From contig JAOTOM010004312.1 in assembly GCA_034440615.1 (NCBI GenBank), forward strand, positions 124,001-188,000: a stretch of DNA of 64,000 bases, given 5' to 3'. Numbering within the stretch: the stretch's first letter is position 1; every line of letters starts with the position of its first letter. The notes beneath the pieces are model-generated. The model was not told the origin of the DNA. It was given only the letters and a program-made list of their open reading frames with translations, and searched no databases. Of the stretch, positions 58,251 through 64,000 are shown one piece after another. This stretch comes from Ashinkailepas kermadecensis. Its lineage: Eukaryota; Arthropoda; Thecostraca; Neolepadidae. The translations under genes and the position numbers were made by a program.

Positions 58251-61103
58251 TTTCATCCACATCTTACAAGCTAACCATGAACATTGATCCATTACTGCTG
58301 CCACCTGTGTGGCCTACTGCTAAGTTGGAGTTCGATGATGCCACAACGGATGGTGATGGGAACGCGATGACCCAGCCAGGATGTACTTGGTCCAACTTTC
58401 AGTGCCTCGACCTGAACATCAAATGCTGTGATGGTGAAATGGTGAGCCTTCTTCAAGAGAGACGCCCATGAATGCTCTTTCAGCTGATGCATGAGTATTG
58501 ACATATAGCCAGGGACGCAGTCAGGATTTTTTAATGCAGGGCCGAAGAAAAAAACGTGATGGAATGGAGAGCTCGATGCTTGTTCCTCGCGAAGTGCACC
58601 GAAAATTTCTGGTTTTTCATGGTAATGGACATCTCAAAATGTTTATTTGTGATCATTCTTGTAATCTTACCGTGTATATTTCGTCACTTGGGGGGGGAGC
58701 AGTTGGCGATTTAGTACACCGTGAAAAGTACGAATGCGATTCATTTATTGCAGTACAAATGCGAATAAGTATCGTTTGTAGGCTTTGACCAATGCCTACA
58801 TTACTACAACCACTTTTCATGGTCCCACGTCGCTTCTTGACATACAGGATGGTCCTGCCTCTGGCACAGTACCTGTCAATCGGCAGGCGTCTGTGGGCGA
58901 GCCGCTGGGAGATCTTGCCTCCATTGGCCCGCCGTCCCCGCCGTACGACTTCCCTGACCTCACACCTTACGCAACACACAGGTAAGCAGTCTTCTTTGGT
59001 CTGGAGCTCGTTTTGATAACCACGACTACTAGATACATGGAAGATTTGTCGTGGCACGTTGTTCTGTTTCGTTGTTTTCCAGTTGTATTCTATTAGTCTC
59101 AATCGGTTGTGTCCTGAGCCTATGTGTGTTTCCTCCCTGTCACAGTGGGCAGGGTTAGAGTGCCCACACCAATTCATTTTCGAGTTTTTTTTTCGCTCGG
59201 GAGCAGAAGGAAAGCTTAGTACAGCTTTAATACCAGCCGCGGTGCTATATATTTTGTTCCTAAACTTACCCTCCCCCACCCCCCACTAGGTGAACATCCG
59301 TGCAGGCCACGTGAACAGTGGTCGAACGCTTGCGGTTCGAGACATGAAGAGAGTGTAACGGGGAGGTGCGCATCGGAACCATCGTTGCTACCTGAAAACC
59401 GTTCTTCGACGCTGTAAAGGTTCTGGTCTCTGCTCTAAGCCTATATCTGCTTCTGAGCAAAACATATGGTCGGAAATCTTTGGTTTTTGCTTCAGGCATT
59501 GTCAAGGGAGTACTTGATCAACACTCATTCGAAACAAGTGTTCTGATTTCGCCGAGACGTCAAATTATCTAACGTTTGCGATTCATTCCTTCCTTTCTTC
59601 CCCTTTGTCCCTCCCCGCATTCGGTTCGCCACAGTAGCTGACACGTGCAGGGTTGAATTTCTGCTTTATAATCTTGGTGCTGGCGAGGAAAACATTTGGG
59701 TATTCGAATACGGAGAGGATACTACCTACGTGTATCCATTTGCCTTCCAACTTGTGACGTCAGATGCACTTTCTAGGGAGTCTTGAGCACTTTATGGCAG
59801 AGCAGTTCATCGTTAAATAGCATCGTTCAACCTCAAATAAAGAAATGAGACGATACATTTTTGCGGAGGATAATGTTCTGGATGGCAAAATTCGAGTAAC
59901 AGTCTATTTTCCTAACCCTGGACTCTTGTTAACTATACACTACAAACCACCTCCGATTATCGTGACCGTGCCTTACGATATGTGCTCGTTTTCAGAGGCG
60001 CCAGTACGTTGACCACACCGGAACAACAGCCGAAGGCCATAACTGGTGAGTCTTGACAGTCGTATCTGGCAAGACACGATGTGTTAGCAGATAGGTTCTT
60101 CAGCATTGGTAGGCTCGTGAGGAGTGTGATGCTGGATCACTAGCCGTCTAGCTATCACTGGCGTTCAAGATAAAACTTCACAATACACTTACATATGTGA
60201 CTTACATGGAACGAAAGATGCAGGGAAGTATTGCACGTGTATTTTCGGTGCACTCCGGCCGTTTTCCTACGTGTATCAATGATCTGCATGTCGTGGTGCT
60301 CCATTGTGTTGTGCTGCACGATGATGAGCTGCTAGCAACGGCAGTCTGTTCAGGAGCGTATTGTCCGACTGGTTTCCCAGCAACAGCAGTTCCATCGGTA
60401 GCGTGACTTGCTAGCTGGTTGTGTAACGAAGTTCCTTTTCATGCCCGGCGCTCCACTTATGTCTGGATGTTTGGGCAAAACTTCTTTGGCAAGTGATAGA
60501 ACTGGTAGACCTCAACGTTGACGAGAAACCCCGGGTACATGTTCAGTGTCTCTGTACCACAAATCCAAGAGCCTCTCTTGACAACCATTGCAAATCCCGC
60601 ACTTTCATTGTGCCAATAATATACAGTTGAATGGCGACAATTATTCGTATTTCAAAAGCGTAGTGTAATAGGCTAATTAATACAACACTATCCTTAAGTA
60701 GCACACTACCTGCATTTTTCAGCTGTTGCGCATGTACAGTAGTGTTTTCAGCAGCGAATGGGAGCATGGTGATGCACAACTAGACCGGCGGAATTACCGA
60801 GTCCACGCGCGACCAATCGCCGTGAGCAGCGTATGAAACCGTGAGCAGATGAGGGCATGGACATCTGTCCATAGGGAATATGGAATAACTCGCTTTTTCT
60901 CTCGTCCCCCAGTGCCATCCATGTCACAAAAGCTGACCATGGACATGGATCCATTACTGCTGCCACCTGTGTGGCCTACGGTCAAGTCGGAGTTCGACGA
61001 TGCGTCAACAGATGGCGATGTAGACGCGGCCACTCGGCCAGAATCTACATGTTCCGCCGTTCACCGTCTCCGTCTGAACATCAAACGCTGCGATGATGAG
61101 ATG
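58251..61103 (+). CDS. Candidate host gene, four exons with matching phases
   Basis: Four blocks are bounded by good splice sites: A 58251-58441 (CTCCTCAG acceptor, ATG|GTGAGC donor), B 58848-58981 (CATACAG, CAG|GTAAGC), C 59996-60045 (TTTTCAG, CTG|GTGAGT) and D 60913-61103 (CCCCCAG, ATG|GTGAGC). A ends in phase 0 and B starts in phase 0; B leaves two bases and C supplies one; C leaves one and D supplies two. All are open in the resulting frame. A and D are homologous and both 191 nt (shared DPLLLPPVWPT, EFDDA, TDGD, LNIK, CD_EM). B encodes a Pro-rich linker (IGPPSPPYDFPDLTPYATH). No known domain; acidic, regulatory-protein-like. First and last exons are not seen in the window. Confidence 0.62.
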
Positions 61104-61344
61104 GTGAGCTGATTGCCAAGAACTATCCGTGTGGCTTCCAACGGGTTCGTACGCTATTTTGCGAACATCTGTGTACATCGTCACTGCTTGCTGATGAACC
61201 TTGGTCCTGTACGTGTGTTCGCTTGTGTGATATTTGCAGGCGACCGACACTTGCGCAGCTTCTTTACACTACGCTGCCTAGCTACATCATCTTCAAATGA
61301 GATACATATCAATGTTCAATCAGATGATTAATGACTGTCGTGGT

Positions 61345-61785
61345 ATAGCGTGTGTGGAGTTCCATTACCTCTGTGTGGAGAGTTTCCTTATGACTGGGGA
61401 GTTCTGTGACCTCTGTGTGGATAATTCCGTACCTCTGTGTGGGGAGTTCTGTTACCTATGTGTGTGGGAGTTTCACTATCTGTGTGGCGAGTTCCGTTAC
61501 CCCTGTGTGGGGAGTTCCGTTATCTCTGTGTGGGTAGTTCTGTTGCCTCCGTGTGTGGAGTTCCGTTACCTATGTGTGGAGAGTTCTGTTTCCTCTGTGT
61601 TGTGAGTTCCGTTACCTCTGTGTGGGTAGTTCCGTTACTTCTGTGTAGGGAGTTCCGTCACGTGTGTGTAAGGAGTTCCATCATCTATGCGTGGGGAGTT
61701 CCGTTACTTCTGTGTAGGGAGTTCCGTTACATCTGTATGTGGAGTTCTGTTGCCTCTATGTGGGGAATTCCGTGACCCCTGTGTT
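61345..61785. repeat. ~23-bp minisatellite upstream of the Penelope-like element
   Basis: Units like GTGTGGGGAGTTCCGTTACCTCT repeat with many point changes about 18 times. A 112-codon frame across it (61437-61775) is repetitive and not gene-like. Confidence 0.9.
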
Positions 61786-61889
61786 CTGGACGAAACACAG
61801 AATGCCACTGCAGACGTCCCCTAGATGGAGGATATATTCCTCGTAGATGCGGTAGCGTGCAGCTCCTTAGCCGGAGACCTTTACTGAGT

Positions 61890-63628
61890 AATGGCTTGTG
61901 ATTATGTTTCCAGCCGCCAAAAACGTTACGGAAAATGAAAATATCATAATCAGACGAACCAACAAGTCGTCAAACTTCGGTATCTTAGACAAGGAAGAAT
62001 ATCTGGATAAAATGAGTACTATCCTCTCCGACAAAACCAAGTTTGTGCGCATAACCAGAGATCCTACTCAGGCACTAAAAACGAAGATCAACAAGTTGAT
62101 AAACACCGTCAATGCCGCCATATGTGATATCAACATGAAGAACATCACCGGCGAATTTGTCCCAGAATATGCCTATATTACCGTAAAAACGCACAAGCCT
62201 GGACGACCACTCCGCCCAATTATATAACAAATACCGACGCCAAAATACCAGCTAGCAAAAACCTTAAATAAACTCATAACTCCTTACACGCAAGAAAAGT
62301 ACAGTGTGAAGTCGACCAACGAGTTCCTAGATATTATCAAAACCAACCCACCAACAGCACTCCTGGCCCAACTGGACGTGGAAAATGTATTCACCAACGC
62401 ACCTGTCAAACAAACAATTCAACTGGTACTGGACTCCGTGTACCAACATCGCACCCTGCCTCCTCTGAAGATCCCAAGACTAATCCTGGGAAAACTTCTC
62501 CACATGTGTACCACCGAAGCACCATTTCGTGGACCTGATGGCAGGCTGTACCGGCAAGTCGAAGGAGTGGCCATGGACTCGCCTTTGGGATGCCTATTTG
62601 CTAATATGTGCCACCTGGAAAACAATGTCTTAGAAAACAACCCTAACCTGAAGCCTAACATCTATTGTCGTAATGTCGATGATATTTTCGTCGACGTGCG
62701 AAACGAATCACACCTTTGCCAACTTCAAAGCGCACTGAAGTCCGAGTCTGTACTCAATTTTACCACCGAAGTCAGCAACTCCAACCTAATCAGCTTTCTC
62801 GATATTGACATCAAATCTACAGACGGCGCCCTTAAGACAGAAGTAGATCGGAAGAAAACCAATGTAGGTCAATGCCTCAATGCCAGCAGCGAATATCCCG
62901 ACCGCTACAAGTTAAGCGTCATCAAGGCATTCGTGAGACGGGCCCTCAATTACTGCTCAGACCGGCCGTCCATCCATGCCGAATTGTTACTATCAAATCA
63001 AATTCTAGTGAACAACTGTTTCAGCAATACCATAATTGACAACGTGATCAGTGCCTATGTCAACAAGGCGAAGCAGCCACTTATCAGAAATCAAACATCG
63101 AACGTTAAGCAACTTTACCGAAACCAAATTTCGACAGCATACAAAGTCGACTAGCGCATCATCCAACACACCGTAAAGCAAAATGCCAAACCAACCGACA
63201 AGTCTGAGAAACTACAACTCTGCATGCATTACAAGAGCAAGAACATCGATAGCCTAGTAATGAAAAACAACCCAACCAACAGCAACAACCAGCTTCAACG
63301 TACCAATGTAATCTACAAAGTACCATGCCCTCACGAAGATTGTAGACTTCGCCGCGTAGATTACATCGGTATGACGACAACTACCCTATCTCGCCGTCTC
63401 ACGATGCACCTACAGGAGGGAGCACCATCGCAGCGCATGCTCCAAGAACACCAAGAGCGACGAACACGAACAGTTCTGACACGCAACACCGTAATCCTTA
63501 GAGCAACATTGGATAAGCGACGTCTTAGAGTTCTCGAGGCAATTTTTATCCGGGAACGAGAACCTGTCCTGAACGTGCACACACGGCCATGCATAACGCT
63601 TGACTTGTTCAATAATTCCATCCGGTGA
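61890..63628 (+). mobile_element. Penelope-like element (RT plus GIY-YIG endonuclease)
   Basis: One reading frame runs from about 61898 to 63628, broken only by TAA at 62225-62227 and TAG at 63152-63154. The 5' part contains NIIIRRTNKSSNFGILDKEE and AYITVKTHKPGRPLRPI, the finger region of Penelope RTs. The palm follows: LLAQLDVENVFTNAPV and CRNVDDIFVDVRN, then FLDIDIKS. The C-terminus has VIYKVPCPHEDC... DYIGMTTTTLSRRLTMHL, the GIY-YIG nuclease, and ends with REREPVLNVHTRPC. The N-terminal region expected before 61898 is absent, so the copy is 5'-truncated or its start is in another exon. Confidence 0.93.
62225..63154 (+). other. Two in-frame stop codons in the Penelope-like frame
   Basis: TAA at 62225 falls after PLRPII and TAG at 63152 falls after TAYKVD; sequence on both sides stays in the same frame and remains recognisable, so these are single-base nonsense changes (or sequencing variants), not frameshifts. 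Confidence 0.85.
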
Positions 63629-63903
63629 ACAGTTGTACAGTGTGTGCTATGTGTGTGGTGAATGTTTTCGAAAGGTAAGCCTAATTAAATTAGCATTTTT
63701 AGCCGGTTAGCCAATTAGCCGAAATTTGCATTTCTTTCCAGAAGCGCTTGTGACAGCAATAAGTGTGATCTTCAACTCTAAAATAATTTACTTCTGACCA
63801 TTTTTTCTCTTTTTTGTGCAGATTGATGTGAAATGTGATAGCTAGATGAATGCCGAAATAATCTTTGGAAAATAGTGTAAGTACAACGAAACGTTAAGAA
63901 TAA
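63629..63903 (+). other. 3' flank / inter-element region of the Penelope-like element
   Basis: AT-rich DNA with an inverted TTAGCC/GGCTAA cluster at about 63688-63725 and the words TAGATGAATGCCGAAATA (about 63843) and ACAACGAAACGTTAAG (about 63883). Penelope elements often carry hammerhead ribozyme cores in such regions; here the match to the core is incomplete. Confidence 0.4.
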
Positions 63904-64000
63904 ATGAATGATATCGGACGGATACTTTACGACCTAAATGAACAGGAGAGACGAAAAATCCGGGAGTTGGAAAGATGTACGAATAAGCTTATGAAAGCAA
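63904..64000 (+). CDS. Partial ORF running off the window
   Basis: Starts at ATG 63904 (MNDIGRILYDLNEQERRKIR) and is open for 32 codons to the window edge. It is charged and helix-prone. Placed directly downstream of the Penelope-like element, it could be the N-terminus of a second, tandemly arranged copy, an arrangement known in this group; too short to confirm. Confidence 0.4.
   Translation, partial: MNDIGRILYDLNEQERRKIRELERCTNKLMKA

Noticed and set aside
61437..61775. 112-codon frame rich in VPLPLC-like segments
   Set aside because: It is a translation of the 23-bp minisatellite.
61898..62227. Using the ATG at 61898 as the true start of the Penelope-like protein
   Set aside because: The conserved region already begins there and the expected N-terminal part is missing, so the start is internal; the copy is likely truncated or spliced.

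Overview
The window is repeat-dominated nuclear DNA from an animal, most likely an invertebrate and probably an arthropod. Evidence for this: no prokaryotic gene organisation; spliced coding blocks; CR1-like, I/Jockey-type and Penelope-like retroelements; hAT and Sola-like DNA transposons; a tRNA-derived SINE; (TA)n microsatellites; and many minisatellites. The species cannot be fixed from the sequence. No rRNA, functional tRNA or CRISPR array was seen.

Layout. 1-6 kb: three GC-rich minisatellites (about 21-22 bp at 0.9-1.8 kb, 21 bp at 2.9-3.3 kb, 67 bp at 4.35-5.53 kb) and a 46-nt palindrome. 6-13.6 kb: degenerate repeats, CR1-like 3' fragments, a piggyBac-type MITE between TTAA sites, and SINEs. 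14.0-19.6 kb: a complete Sola-like transposon with terminal inverted repeats and a 4-bp target duplication; its transposase gene (minus strand) has an internally amplified 315-bp repeat. 19.9-25.2 kb: interspersed non-coding repeats, a SINE with a 14-bp target duplication and a decayed CR1-like copy. 25.7-28.5 kb: a frameshifted hAT-like transposase relic. 29-36 kb: mainly non-coding, with a hairpin and a 20-bp palindromic minisatellite. 36.4-47.5 kb: a large I/Jockey-type non-LTR element (minus strand) split by a complete hAT transposon (37953-42643) with perfect 8-bp target duplications. 48.0-48.75 kb: RNase H tail of another retrotransposon. 50.85-51.56 kb: a 177-bp satellite-like array. 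52.1-56.3 kb: a nearly full-length CR1-like element with an SGNH esterase domain. 58.25-61.1 kb: four exon-like blocks with matching intron phases, two of them homologous and exactly 191 nt each; this is the best candidate for a host gene. 61.9-64 kb: a Penelope-like element with reverse transcriptase and GIY-YIG endonuclease, followed by an ORF that runs off the window.

Most reading frames belong to mobile elements, and nearly all carry stops or frameshifts. The window records layered insertion: hAT into I-type, Sola-like into an older dispersed repeat, and both the MITE and the CR1-like element into copies of the same non-coding repeat family. The two least ordinary observations are the symmetric 129-nt repeat exon of the Sola-like transposase gene and the phase-consistent gene with a duplicated 191-nt exon.
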